This document shows, piece by piece, positions 36,868 through 45,388 of a stretch of DNA of 64,000 bases. Both the position numbers and the translations under genes were made by a program. A model generated the notes under the pieces. The model was given only the letters and a program-made list of their open reading frames with translations, did not search any database and was not told the DNA's origin. The DNA comes from Mucilaginibacter hurinus (lineage in GTDB: Bacteria > Bacteroidota > Bacteroidia > Sphingobacteriales > Sphingobacteriaceae). The first letter of the stretch is position 1; each line of letters begins with the position of its first letter. Location of the stretch: contig NZ_QGDC01000005.1 of the NCBI RefSeq assembly GCF_003324525.1, positions 1 to 64,000 on the forward strand. The letters run 5' to 3'.

Positions 36868-38243
36868 TCTGCCTCCGCATCCCCGATATATTTTTGATCG
36901 AGCTGCTTGTTGGCTTTAGCACCCAATTTTTTAATCTTATCGGCGGTAACAGTCAAATTGCCATTACCCTCAGTAAGTTTGTTAATGGCATTATCATAAG
37001 CCGATTGGCTTTGTTTGATGTTCTTGCCAATGCTTTCCATATCATTTACAAAGCCAACAAATTTATCATACATGGATCCGCTCAAACGCGCTATCTCAAG
37101 TACGTTTCGGTTTTGCCGCTCCTGTTTCCACATACTAGCTATGGTACGCAGGGTTGCTAATAATGTTGACGGGCTTACAATAACCACACGCTTATCCCAG
37201 GCGTCGCTAAATAGCTCTGCATCAATTTGCACAGCGAAGCTGAAAGACGATTCTATAGGTATAAAAAGCAGTACAAAATCAGGTGAATTAATCTGGTACA
37301 GGTCATGATAATTTTTTGACGAAAGACCAGTTACGTGGCTTCGTATAGACTTAACGTGTTCAACAGAAAAAAGCTTGCGCTCTTCCTCGGTTTCGCAGTT
37401 AACCAATTTTTCGTAAGCAATAAGCGATACTTTCGAATCTATAATCAAATGTTTCTCGTCCGGCAGGTCTATTATCACATCGGGCTGTAAACGGCTTCCA
37501 TCGGCCGCTATCATGCTGGCCTGTATCCGGTATTCGCTGTCGCGGGTTAGGCCCGATCGCTCAAGTACCCGCTCAAGTATCACCTCGCCCCAGTTACCCT
37601 GCTTTTTATTGTCGCCTTTAAGCGCTTTGGTAAGGTTTTGCGCTTCGCTGCTTATTTGCCGGTTCAGTTCCATTAACTGCGTAATAACGCCTTTAAGTTC
37701 ATTACGCCCGGCGGCTTCCATATTGTAAACCTTATCAACTTTTTCCTCAAAGTTTTTAATATTTTCTTTCAGCGGATTCAACAGCACATCCAGGTTAGCG
37801 CGGTTAGTTTCTACAAATTTTTGCGACTTTTCTTCCAGGAGTTTATTAGCTACGTTTTGGAACTCTAACTGGAATTTTTGTTGTATTTCCTGGATGGTTT
37901 TTTCTTGCTCCATCAACCGTTCGCGCTGTGCTTTGAATGACTCTTCGGCTTTAGCCATGCGGTTTTTTTCGGTTAGCAAGTCTTGATTTAAAGCAGTACG
38001 CTCCGCATCATAACGCAGACGCTCTTCCTGCAGCAGCCGGTCGGCTTTATCGCGCTCTGCGCCCAGGCCCAAAGCCCTCTCTTCCGCCTTGGCTATATTT
38101 ATTTTAAGATTGTCATTTTCCTTTTTAAGCTGATTTAGCTCATCAAGGTTAATACCGCCAGCTGCACCCGGACGTTTAATATAAATAAAAACGGCTACTA
38201 AAAGAATGATAATAGAAGCGACAATTAAAATAACAGGAACCAT
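36864..38243 (-). CDS. rmuC: DNA recombination protein RmuC
   Basis: N-terminal membrane anchor (about residues 4-23), a long coiled coil (about 30-190), then the RmuC catalytic domain (about 200-420; GNWGEVILERVLERSGL, PDVIIDLPDEKHLIIDSKVSL), a PD-(D/E)XK-like fold. RmuC limits DNA inversions and rearrangements in E. coli. Length 459 is normal. Confidence 0.92.
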   Translation of the reverse strand: MVPVILIVASIIILLVAVFIYIKRPGAAGGINLDELNQLKKENDNLKINIAKAEERALGLGAERDKADRLLQEERLRYDAERTALNQDLLTEKNRMAKAEESFKAQRERLMEQEKTIQEIQQKFQLEFQNVANKLLEEKSQKFVETNRANLDVLLNPLKENIKNFEEKVDKVYNMEAAGRNELKGVITQLMELNRQISSEAQNLTKALKGDNKKQGNWGEVILERVLERSGLTRDSEYRIQASMIAADGSRLQPDVIIDLPDEKHLIIDSKVSLIAYEKLVNCETEEERKLFSVEHVKSIRSHVTGLSSKNYHDLYQINSPDFVLLFIPIESSFSFAVQIDAELFSDAWDKRVVIVSPSTLLATLRTIASMWKQERQNRNVLEIARLSGSMYDKFVGFVNDMESIGKNIKQSQSAYDNAINKLTEGNGNLTVTADKIKKLGAKANKQLDQKYIGDAEAD

Positions 38244-38392
38244 TTTGATAAAAATATTAGCAAAACTAAGTAATATATTTATAATGGCAATATAAACCTC
38301 CGCTTAAATACGTTACCAGGATGGGTAACGAAACAGTGTATAATATCCCTTGCTTAATTTCTTACCGGCTGCAGTAGTGCAACTCTAACTGG

Positions 38393-38848
38393 TTATCTAT
38401 CTTTCTCAACCCTTAAGCCGGCGTTTATTACACCCGGCAAAGGATTATCGCGCATGTTTTGCTCAATCTCAAAATGATAAAGGCCCTTGGCCGGAAACTT
38501 ATATTTTGTGCGTAAAGCGAAGCGATAGCTGTACAAGTTACCAGAGCCCGAGCCAAGCCACTCGCCGTCCGGATTGGCCAGTTTAAACTCATACCTGGTT
38601 TTGGATTTATCATCATGTTTTAAAATGATAAATATGTTTGAATATTTATAATCGCCGGTTACACGGAGATTAAAGTACAGGTTATAAGCCGAGGCTTCGT
38701 CCTCTATCTTCACATCATACTTCAGCTTATTAGTGTATGACCAAGTTTGGTTAGGTATCTCCGCATTGTTATCTATAACCCGGTTTGGATCGGTACAACC
38801 GGACACAAAAAGGGCAACAATTAACAACAACAATAATAACGCTCTCAT
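38393..38848 (-). CDS. gldH: Gliding-motility lipoprotein GldH
   Basis: A 151-residue lipoprotein (signal ends LFVSGC, lipobox Cys) with the compact beta-sandwich sequence of GldH (YNLYFNLRVTGDYKYSNIF, FPAKGLYHFEIEQNMRDNPLPGV). In Bacteroidota GldH is needed for gliding, but orthologs are also widespread in non-gliders, so motility cannot be concluded. It is the last gene of the holB-ricT-gldH group on the minus strand. Confidence 0.88.
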   Translation of the reverse strand: MRALLLLLLIVALFVSGCTDPNRVIDNNAEIPNQTWSYTNKLKYDVKIEDEASAYNLYFNLRVTGDYKYSNIFIILKHDDKSKTRYEFKLANPDGEWLGSGSGNLYSYRFALRTKYKFPAKGLYHFEIEQNMRDNPLPGVINAGLRVEKDR

Positions 38849-38857
38849 TTACTACAC

Positions 38858-40276
38858 TTAGTTATCAGTAGGCGGCTTCGGACTGTTATTTTGATTGTTA
38901 GGATTATTTGGCCGTGGCCTGTTCCGGTTATTGCGGTTGCGGTCATTACGGGTGCCGTCCTGCTTTCCTCCCCCATCCGGCCTGTTGCCCTGCGGACGAC
39001 TACCGGGTGGCTTGCTGCCTGCCGGATTCCGCAGTTCTTCGCGGGCTATAGATGGCTTTGATTGCGCCGTTTGCTGCGGTGGCGAAGGTTGTTTGTTATT
39101 TGGTTGCTGCCTGTTATCGCCGCCTGCATTTTGCTGGCCGCCACGGCTGTTTTTATTCCTGCTTTTGTTTTTCTTTTTGTTGCGGTTGCGTTCGTCCAAA
39201 CGGGTCAGGCTATCCTGGCCTACCACATTTTCATAATCAAGTGCTCTTGCCGGTTGTGTAACTTCCTCTGCTACTTCTACAAGTTCTGCCGGAAAAACAC
39301 CTTCGCTGTTAAACCTTTGTATTTCCTTAACCCTTGATATTTTAACCGGCACCCAATTCTCTTCGCCTGGGTAGCTAAACCACATCAGTTTTTTAAAGAT
39401 GTCTGTTTTTTGCAGGCGGGCATCGCCTTTTTCGGTACGTAGTACGTTAACGTTATCAGGAATGTGCTTTAGCGCATCCATGTAGGTGTCGAGCTCATAG
39501 TTAAGGCAGCACTTTAGCTTGCCGCATTGGCCGGCTAATTTTAATGTATTGAGTGAAAGGTTTTGATAGCGTGCCGCGGCTGTGGAAACCGTTTTAAAGT
39601 CGGTTAGCCAGGTTGAACAGCATAACTCACGCCCGCATGACCCTATGCCACCCAGGCGGCTGGCCTCCTGGCGCATACCTATCTGGCGCATTTCAATACG
39701 TATCCTGAAAGCCTCAGCCATACGCTTTATCAGTTCCCTAAAATCTACCCGCCCTTCTGCCGTGTAATAAAAGGTAGCTTTTGTTTTATCGCCCTGGTAA
39801 TCTACATCACTTATCTTCATTGATAAATTAAGTTCCAAAGCAAGTTTGCGGGTTTTGTGCATGGTTTCCCACTCCAAATCCTTTGCAGCTTTCCATTTAT
39901 CTACATCAGCTGCAGTAGCTTTGCGATATATTTTTTTAACAACATCCGCCTCTTTTACATGGCGCTTGGTCATTTGCATACGCACCAGTTCGCCGGTAAG
40001 CGATACGTGCCCGATATCAAACCCACCAGTGGTAGTCTCAACAGCTACCAGTTCACCGGCTTCCAGGTAAATATTATCAACGTTTTTGTAAAACTCCTTA
40101 CGCGATCCCTTGAACTTAATTTCTACAATCGAAAAAGGCTTATAATTTGCCGGCATGTCCATGTGCGACAGCCAGTCGTAAACATCTAATTTGCTGCAAC
40201 CGTTAGTAAGGCAAGCGCCATTACTTTTACAGCCAGCGGGGGTACAACCTCCCGTTGAGCAACTTCCGCATCCCAT
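38858..40276 (-). CDS. ricT: RicT/PSP1-domain protein (YaaT-like) with long disordered tail
   Basis: 472 residues. A Cys-rich N-terminus (GCGSCSTGGCTPAGC) precedes the PSP1/YaaT core (about 35-290), whose cysteine clusters CGRELCC and CGKLKCC are the iron-sulfur ligands of RicT-type proteins. The last about 120 residues (from about 350) are Asn/Gln/Pro/Arg-rich and basic, certainly disordered. In Bacillus the RicA/F/T complex affects RNA maturation; in Bacteroidota the role is unknown. It sits between holB and gldH, 2 nt after holB ends. Confidence 0.88.
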   Translation of the reverse strand: MGCGSCSTGGCTPAGCKSNGACLTNGCSKLDVYDWLSHMDMPANYKPFSIVEIKFKGSRKEFYKNVDNIYLEAGELVAVETTTGGFDIGHVSLTGELVRMQMTKRHVKEADVVKKIYRKATAADVDKWKAAKDLEWETMHKTRKLALELNLSMKISDVDYQGDKTKATFYYTAEGRVDFRELIKRMAEAFRIRIEMRQIGMRQEASRLGGIGSCGRELCCSTWLTDFKTVSTAAARYQNLSLNTLKLAGQCGKLKCCLNYELDTYMDALKHIPDNVNVLRTEKGDARLQKTDIFKKLMWFSYPGEENWVPVKISRVKEIQRFNSEGVFPAELVEVAEEVTQPARALDYENVVGQDSLTRLDERNRNKKKNKSRNKNSRGGQQNAGGDNRQQPNNKQPSPPQQTAQSKPSIAREELRNPAGSKPPGSRPQGNRPDGGGKQDGTRNDRNRNNRNRPRPNNPNNQNNSPKPPTDN

Positions 40277-40278
40277 AA

Positions 40279-41445
40279 TTAATTTGGTATATAGTGTGTC
40301 CCCGCAGGGATCGTTTTAAAAAATATAAACTTTATAATTTGTAAAGATACATCTAAAAATAAAATTTTAGGGTTTGCATTTCTTTCTACGTGATAATGAG
40401 CTTTCTCTAACTCATTGATAACGGCCTGAGCCGCGTTAATATCCATCACCTGCCTGCCTTTTTCATTAACAAGTACCATTTTACGGGCAGTTTCAAGTTC
40501 CTGCGCCGGTAAATGCACTAAATCATCCGCTCCGGCAAGCAGCAGGCAACACTCACGCACGAAGCTGATGCCATAGCGTAAAAAATTCTTTTGGTTTTCG
40601 CGTCCTATTTTTGCTAGGCGGTCTACAAAACTTACTACTTCTATCCCTTTGTTGCCGTAGCATATGCGCAGCCATTGCACAAATAGGTTATGATAACCTT
40701 TTGCATCATGCTGCAACATGGCCAGCGCTTCGGCCATATTGCCATTACTTAAATAAGCTACCTCTGCAGCCGTGTTTTTTGGCTGATTTTGTTCATCTAC
40801 CAGATATTGCTCTATATCGGCGTAAGATAAAGCCGGTATTTTTATTAACTGGGTACGCGAGAGAATGGTGTTCAATATCTGGTCTTGATTTTGAGCCACC
40901 AGTAAAAACAAGGTATTTGGCTGCGGTTCTTCAATAATTTTTAAAAGCGCGTTCCCTTCTTTATCAAGGTACTCAGGCAACCATAGTATCAACACCTTAT
41001 ATTGCGACTCAAAGGGCTTTAAACTTAGTTTTTTTATAATCTGGTGGCATTCGGCTATGTTTATATTGGCCTGTTTATTTTCAGCATCCAGGTAACCACG
41101 CCAGGCATCAAGGCTTAAATAAGGTTGATTAGTAAGCGCATCCCGCCATTGCTCAATAAAAGTAAGCGCGGTATCGTTTTTATCTTTTGCAAAAAACGGG
41201 TAAGAAAAGTGAAGATCGGGATGCATCAGTTTTTGATACTTGCGGCAGGCCGGGCACACCCCGCACGAGTCGTTAGGTTGCTTATCCTCACAGCATAGGT
41301 ATTGTGCGTAAGCCACAGCCAAGGCCAGGCTGCCGGAACCCTCCGGACCTAAAAACAACTGGGCGTGGCTCACCCTATTCTCAACAACAGAATTTATTAA
41401 ACGATGCTTTACAGCATGCTGCCCAACTATGTCCTTAAACTGCAT
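40279..41445 (-). CDS. holB: DNA polymerase III delta' subunit (clamp-loader, HolB)
   Basis: Clamp-loader AAA+ fold with zinc-knuckle cysteines (CCEDKQPNDSCGVCPAC) and the conserved LILWLPEYLDKEGNALLKIIEEPQPNTLFLL. The Walker A position is LGPEGSGSLALA, lacking Lys, so this subunit does not hydrolyse ATP, as expected for delta'. It is the first gene of a minus-strand group with ricT and gldH. Confidence 0.88.
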   Translation of the reverse strand: MQFKDIVGQHAVKHRLINSVVENRVSHAQLFLGPEGSGSLALAVAYAQYLCCEDKQPNDSCGVCPACRKYQKLMHPDLHFSYPFFAKDKNDTALTFIEQWRDALTNQPYLSLDAWRGYLDAENKQANINIAECHQIIKKLSLKPFESQYKVLILWLPEYLDKEGNALLKIIEEPQPNTLFLLVAQNQDQILNTILSRTQLIKIPALSYADIEQYLVDEQNQPKNTAAEVAYLSNGNMAEALAMLQHDAKGYHNLFVQWLRICYGNKGIEVVSFVDRLAKIGRENQKNFLRYGISFVRECCLLLAGADDLVHLPAQELETARKMVLVNEKGRQVMDINAAQAVINELEKAHYHVERNANPKILFLDVSLQIIKFIFFKTIPAGTHYIPN

Positions 41446-41491
41446 TGGTGCAAGATAATGATTTTTTAGAAGTGAGTATGAGACGAGGATT

Positions 41492-41537
41492 TGGAGCGGA
41501 AAAGCTCATGAACAATAATTGTTCAATGCAAGCTCCA
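41492..41537. promoter_or_regulatory. Nested inverted repeat in the holB/ruvX divergent spacer
   Basis: Inner palindrome GAACAATAATTGTTC (41510-41524, 7-bp arms and one central base), framed by TGGAGC (41492-41497) and GCTCCA (41532-41537). It lies in the 164-bp spacer between divergent holB and ruvX, upstream of the ruvX -7 candidate. It resembles an operator of a dimeric regulator. Confidence 0.4.
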
Positions 41538-41571
41538 CATCAACATAACAAACTGAGTTAATTTTTTACTG

Positions 41572-41579
41572 TACTTTTG
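41572..41579 (+). promoter_or_regulatory. Candidate -7 element for ruvX
   Basis: TACTTTTG matches the Bacteroidota -7 consensus TAnnTTTG. It lies 30 nt upstream of the ruvX ATG. A clear -33 TTG at the usual spacing is not seen. Confidence 0.4.
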
Positions 41580-41609
41580 AAATTTCAAATCTAACACCGC
41601 AAATCCATC

Positions 41610-42026
41610 ATGAGGATAATGGCTTTTGATTATGGTACCAAGCGAATAGGTATAGCTGTTACTGATCCGCTGCAAATTATTGCAACCGGGTTAGATACAA
41701 TACACCCTAATCAGATTGTAGATTTTCTGAAAAAATATCTGCTCACCGAACAGGTGGAGCGCTTTATAGTTGGCGAACCCAAACAGATGGATAACACCCC
41801 ATCCCAATCGGCTGTCCATGTAAAAGGATTTGTCAATTTGCTGAAAAAGAATTTCCCTGATATACCGGTTGAAATGCTGGATGAGCGTTTTACGTCTAAA
41901 ATGGCATCGGCGGCCATTGCGCAAAGTGGCATGGGCAAAAAAGCGCGGCAGAGTAAAGAGTTGGTAGATACGGTGTCGGCAGTGATATTGCTTCAATTGT
42001 GGATGCAGATGAAAAACCAGGTATAA
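41610..42026 (+). CDS. ruvX: Holliday junction resolvase-like RuvX (YqgF)
   Basis: A 138-residue RNase H-fold nuclease of the YqgF family, starting MRIMAFDYGTKRIGIAVTD (catalytic Asp in FDYG) with DERFTSKMA near the C-terminus. It takes part in 16S rRNA processing and may resolve junctions. Length is normal. Confidence 0.93.
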   Translation: MRIMAFDYGTKRIGIAVTDPLQIIATGLDTIHPNQIVDFLKKYLLTEQVERFIVGEPKQMDNTPSQSAVHVKGFVNLLKKNFPDIPVEMLDERFTSKMASAAIAQSGMGKKARQSKELVDTVSAVILLQLWMQMKNQV

Positions 42027-42135
42027 CGGTAACCACAATGAATTTTACTGAAGGCATAACAGCCTGGGCTTGTTGAAACGAGATAGTATAGTGAGTTTCC
42101 ATAATGTATTAAAAATCAGTAAAATATAAAATGCT

Positions 42136-42143
42136 TACTTTTG
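42136..42143 (+). promoter_or_regulatory. Candidate -7 element, possible leaderless O-methyltransferase transcript
   Basis: TACTTTTG, a full TAnnTTTG match, ends 4 nt before the ATG at 42148. Transcription starting 4-7 nt downstream of this box would start at or beside the start codon. Confidence 0.35.
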
Positions 42144-42147
42144 CAGG

Positions 42148-42786
42148 ATGGAAATCTTAGACAATCGCCTACAAGATTATCTTGATGCACATACCGATCC
42201 GGAGCCGGATGCTCTGCAGAAGATAAACCGCGACACGAACCTGCGTGTGCTTAAACCGCATATGTTATCGGGCCATTACCAGGGACGGGTGCTGAGCATG
42301 CTTAGCAAAATAATGCAGCCAAAACTTATTGTAGAGATTGGCACTTTTACAGGTTACTCAGCAATTTGCCTGGCTGAGGGTTTGGCAGATGAAGGTATTT
42401 TACATACGATTGAAGTAAACGCCGAGATGGCGGAAACGATAGAGAAGAATATAAAATCCACAAATGTTGAGAAAAAAATACGCCTGCATTTCGGCGCTGC
42501 TGAGGCTGTAATACGCGATTCTGACTGGAAAGACATTGATATTCTGTTTATTGACGCTGACAAACAAAATAATTTTACTTATTTCGAGTTATTAATTGAC
42601 AAAGTAAGATCCGGAGGATTAATAATAATTGACAACGTTTTGTGGAAAGGAAAGGTATACGGGGATGACAAAGACACTGATACGCAAAAAATCCGCAAAC
42701 TAAATGAACAAATAAGCGTTGACACAAGGGTTGAAAAGGTTATTCTACCCATTCGTGACGGCTTATTGCTCATCAGAAAAAAGTAA
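42148..42786 (+). CDS. SAM-dependent O-methyltransferase (COMT-like)
   Basis: A 212-residue class I methyltransferase with the SAM motif VEIGTFTGYSAICLAEG, acidic loop HTIEVNAEM and metal-binding region DILFIDADKQN ... IIIDNVLWKG. These are typical of cation-dependent O-methyltransferases such as catechol O-methyltransferases. The physiological substrate is not predictable. It is followed 2 nt later by the glucosaminidase gene. Confidence 0.92.
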   Translation: MEILDNRLQDYLDAHTDPEPDALQKINRDTNLRVLKPHMLSGHYQGRVLSMLSKIMQPKLIVEIGTFTGYSAICLAEGLADEGILHTIEVNAEMAETIEKNIKSTNVEKKIRLHFGAAEAVIRDSDWKDIDILFIDADKQNNFTYFELLIDKVRSGGLIIIDNVLWKGKVYGDDKDTDTQKIRKLNEQISVDTRVEKVILPIRDGLLLIRKK

Positions 42787-42788
42787 TT

Positions 42789-43331
42789 ATGAAGAAACTC
42801 TTATTTATTACCCTATTCTCAATTACCGCATTCGCGGCATCAGCGCAAAAACATACTTCACAAACCTATATCGAACAGTTCAAAGATAATGCCATTCGCA
42901 TTATGAATGAGACCGGCGTACCCGCAAGTATAGTTTTAGCTGTAGCTATGCATGAATCAGGCAATGGAAACAGCTCAATAGCTAAAAATCTGAACAATCA
43001 GTTTGGAATAAAGGGCGGCAAAACTGTAGTTTATTATAAACACAAACGCAAAGTACGCTCACGTTATAAAAAATACGAGTCGGTACTGGAGTCGTTCCAG
43101 GATTTTGCCCGTATCATGACTGAGCGTAAACAGTTCTCTCATCTTAACGATAAATTCTCATCAACAGATTACAAGGGATGGGCGCGTGGTATACAACGCA
43201 GTGGTTATTGTACCAGCAAAACCTGGGCTTCACAGGTAATGGGCATAATCAAGAAATATGGCCTCTACGAGTTGGATGCAAAAGTTGCATCTAACGACGC
43301 CCAACAATTAGCCCAAAACGCTGATAAATAA
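42789..43331 (+). CDS. Secreted N-acetylglucosaminidase-domain protein
   Basis: A signal peptide (ITAFAASAQ) followed by a glucosaminidase (GH73-like) domain: YIEQFKDNAIRIMNE, the catalytic-Glu motif AMHESGNGNSSIAKNLNNQFGIKG, and a C-terminal helix. It probably cuts peptidoglycan glycan strands in remodelling. The next gene is a paralog with an added LysM domain. Confidence 0.88.
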   Translation: MKKLLFITLFSITAFAASAQKHTSQTYIEQFKDNAIRIMNETGVPASIVLAVAMHESGNGNSSIAKNLNNQFGIKGGKTVVYYKHKRKVRSRYKKYESVLESFQDFARIMTERKQFSHLNDKFSSTDYKGWARGIQRSGYCTSKTWASQVMGIIKKYGLYELDAKVASNDAQQLAQNADK

Positions 43332-43340
43332 AAATTACTT

Positions 43341-43348
43341 TAAATTTG
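43341..43348 (+). promoter_or_regulatory. Candidate -7 element upstream of the LysM glucosaminidase gene
   Basis: TAAATTTG matches the TAnnTTTG consensus, about 32 nt before the ATG at 43380, inside the short spacer between the two paralogs. A matching -33 element is weak. Confidence 0.35.
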
Positions 43349-43379
43349 GTGTCACCGGCCGTTAATTTGAAGTACTTGT

Positions 43380-44210
43380 ATGCGTCAACTTGTTCTCCTA
43401 TCTGTAATTGTAATAACCCTTGTATCCTGCTCTTCAAAAAAGAAGACCATAAGCGATAGGCAGGCCCACCGTAATAATAAAACCATACAAAAGGCAAACA
43501 GGGATGCCATTGCTAATTACGTACCTTATACGGCATTACAATATATTGACCGCTTTAAGGCCATAGCGGTAAAAGAGATGAATCAATTCGGCATACCGGC
43601 CAGTATTACACTGGCGCAAGGGTTGCATGAGTCGGGCAGCGGCAATAGCGAACTGGCAAAGGTAGCCAACAACCATTTTGGTATTAAATGTACAAGTGAT
43701 TGGAAAGGTCAGGGGTATTACAAAGACGACGACCAAAGCAACGATTGTTTCCGGGTATATAAAAATCCCGAAGAGTCGTTTCGTGACCACTCCGTATTTT
43801 TGCAAAAAAAGCGCTACGCCGCTTTGTTTGAGTTGGATAAAAACGATTACGAAGGTTGGGCCTACGGCTTAAAGGCGGCAGGTTATGCCACAAACCCTAA
43901 ATATCCGCAACTGCTTATAAACACCATAAAAAAATACGAGCTCGACCGCTTTGACCGGCCTGAAACAGAAGAACAGAAAATTAAACGTGAAGACCGTGTG
44001 CTTGCCAAAATAAATAACAATATAGGCAAAGAAGCAAGAGACTCGGTAGTAAATACCATTCCTGCCGAAAAAATGCACACTGTTCAGCATGGCGATACAC
44101 TATACAACATTTCCAGGCGTTTCAACATTACTGTTGATGAACTGAAGACGCTGAACAACATGGCCGACAACAACATCAAAATTGGCCAAAAGCTTATTAT
44201 AGCTCAATAA
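43380..44210 (+). CDS. Glucosaminidase-domain lipoprotein with C-terminal LysM
   Basis: Lipobox at the end of the signal (VITLVSCSSKK). The glucosaminidase domain (about 45-185; YIDRFKAIAVKEMNQFGIPASITLAQGLHESGSGN with catalytic Glu) is closely similar to the preceding gene's. A LysM domain at about 230-276 (MHTVQHGDTLYNISRRFNITVDELKTLN) anchors it to peptidoglycan. It is a probable outer-membrane-anchored muramidase-like autolysin; the pair looks like a tandem duplication with divergence. Confidence 0.9.
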   Translation: MRQLVLLSVIVITLVSCSSKKKTISDRQAHRNNKTIQKANRDAIANYVPYTALQYIDRFKAIAVKEMNQFGIPASITLAQGLHESGSGNSELAKVANNHFGIKCTSDWKGQGYYKDDDQSNDCFRVYKNPEESFRDHSVFLQKKRYAALFELDKNDYEGWAYGLKAAGYATNPKYPQLLINTIKKYELDRFDRPETEEQKIKREDRVLAKINNNIGKEARDSVVNTIPAEKMHTVQHGDTLYNISRRFNITVDELKTLNNMADNNIKIGQKLIIAQ

Positions 44211-44236
44211 CCCACTGTTAATTTTTGTTAAATTAT

Positions 44237-45007
44237 ATGAGCAGGCTTTTGCAAAAGGTTAGTTTTAGCCCCATAATGAAGTTATGGTTATTGCTGTTAT
44301 CTTGTGCTGTCACTAATGCTTTTGCCCAGGAGAAATCGGTAGAAGGAATAGTGTTCGATAAAGACTCAAAAACCCGCCTGGCCAGCATACGGGTGCTCAA
44401 TACATCAACCAATCAATCGGTTTACAATAATTTAAAAGGCGAATTTAAAATAAACGCCAGTAAAGGTGATGCGCTTGTATTTACAAAAGAAGGCTACCGT
44501 ACAGATACCATAAAAGTTGACGATGAACGTACATTGGCGGTGTACCTGAAATCATCTGGCATACAATTGCAGCAAGTTGATATAAACGACACGCTGCTCA
44601 CCCCCGAAAAAAGGCTGCTGGCCATTAAACGTGATTATAGTAAGATATATGGTTCGCTGGCGCACAACGATCTGCTAAGTCTTTCACCCGGTAGCGGGGC
44701 GGGCTTTAGTTTGGACGCGCTATACAATGCATTTAGTCGTAGCGGTCGCAACGCCGAAAAACTGCAACAAATAATTGAACGAGACTATCAGCAGAATGTA
44801 ATTGACTACCGATTTAACCGTACCCTTGTAAATAGCGTTACCGGCCTCACGGATAAAAAGCTAACTGACTTTATGGAAAAGTACCGGCCCAGTTACTATT
44901 TTGTTACTACCGCCAGCGATTACGAATTTATACGCTTTGTACGCAACAATTTTAAGCGGTACAAGCGCAGCCCCAGAACATTCACCCTGCAGCCATTGAT
45001 TCCTTAA
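44237..45007 (+). CDS. Carboxypeptidase-like regulatory-domain protein, exported
   Basis: Signal peptide (LLLLSCAVTNAFAQ) then a carboxypeptidase-D-regulatory-like (CNA-B/Ig) domain of about 85 residues: VEGIVFDKDSKTRLASIRVLN ... KEGYRTDTIKV. A helical C-terminal part of unknown type follows. TTG (44225) or ATG (44237) could be used; an ATG at 44276 would give the minimal signal peptide. It ends 1 nt before the small membrane gluzincin gene, suggesting an operon. Confidence 0.75.
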   Translation: MSRLLQKVSFSPIMKLWLLLLSCAVTNAFAQEKSVEGIVFDKDSKTRLASIRVLNTSTNQSVYNNLKGEFKINASKGDALVFTKEGYRTDTIKVDDERTLAVYLKSSGIQLQQVDINDTLLTPEKRLLAIKRDYSKIYGSLAHNDLLSLSPGSGAGFSLDALYNAFSRSGRNAEKLQQIIERDYQQNVIDYRFNRTLVNSVTGLTDKKLTDFMEKYRPSYYFVTTASDYEFIRFVRNNFKRYKRSPRTFTLQPLIP

Positions 45008-45008
45008 A

Positions 45009-45332
45009 ATGAAGTACCCCGTTATTATTGTACCATTTTTATGGGTAGACGGGATGGCTGTTTTCCCGGTTATTTTAGTTAGGAACAAAGCGGCGATCCA
45101 AAATGAGGTGCTCATCAATCACGAGCGCATTCATCTTAAACAACAGCTTGAATTATTGGTAATGCCCTTTTATATTTTATACCTGCTTAACTATATTGTA
45201 AACATATTAATACACCGCCAGCACAATAAAGCTTATCAAAACATTGTTTTTGAACGTGAAGCCTATTCGAACGAAAAAAATTTGAAGTATACCGCCACCA
45301 GGGTAGTATGGGCATGGCGTAATTATTTATAA
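45009..45332 (+). CDS. Small membrane protein with HExxH motif (putative gluzincin)
   Basis: 107 residues. A hydrophobic N-terminus, then NHERIHLKQQLELL with HERIH (HExxH), a membrane helix (PFYILYLLNYIVNIL), and a downstream FEREAYSNE that could supply the third glutamate ligand. This is a minimal zinc-metalloprotease-like pattern, similar in spirit to M48/M56 cores. Catalytic activity is inferred from the motif alone. It is placed directly downstream of the regulatory-like exported protein and upstream of the DUF3078 gene. Confidence 0.6.
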   Translation: MKYPVIIVPFLWVDGMAVFPVILVRNKAAIQNEVLINHERIHLKQQLELLVMPFYILYLLNYIVNILIHRQHNKAYQNIVFEREAYSNEKNLKYTATRVVWAWRNYL

Positions 45333-45388
45333 AACATTGCCTAATTTAGCCCCGAATAGTGAACAGGATTGCTGATTAACCGGCTATA

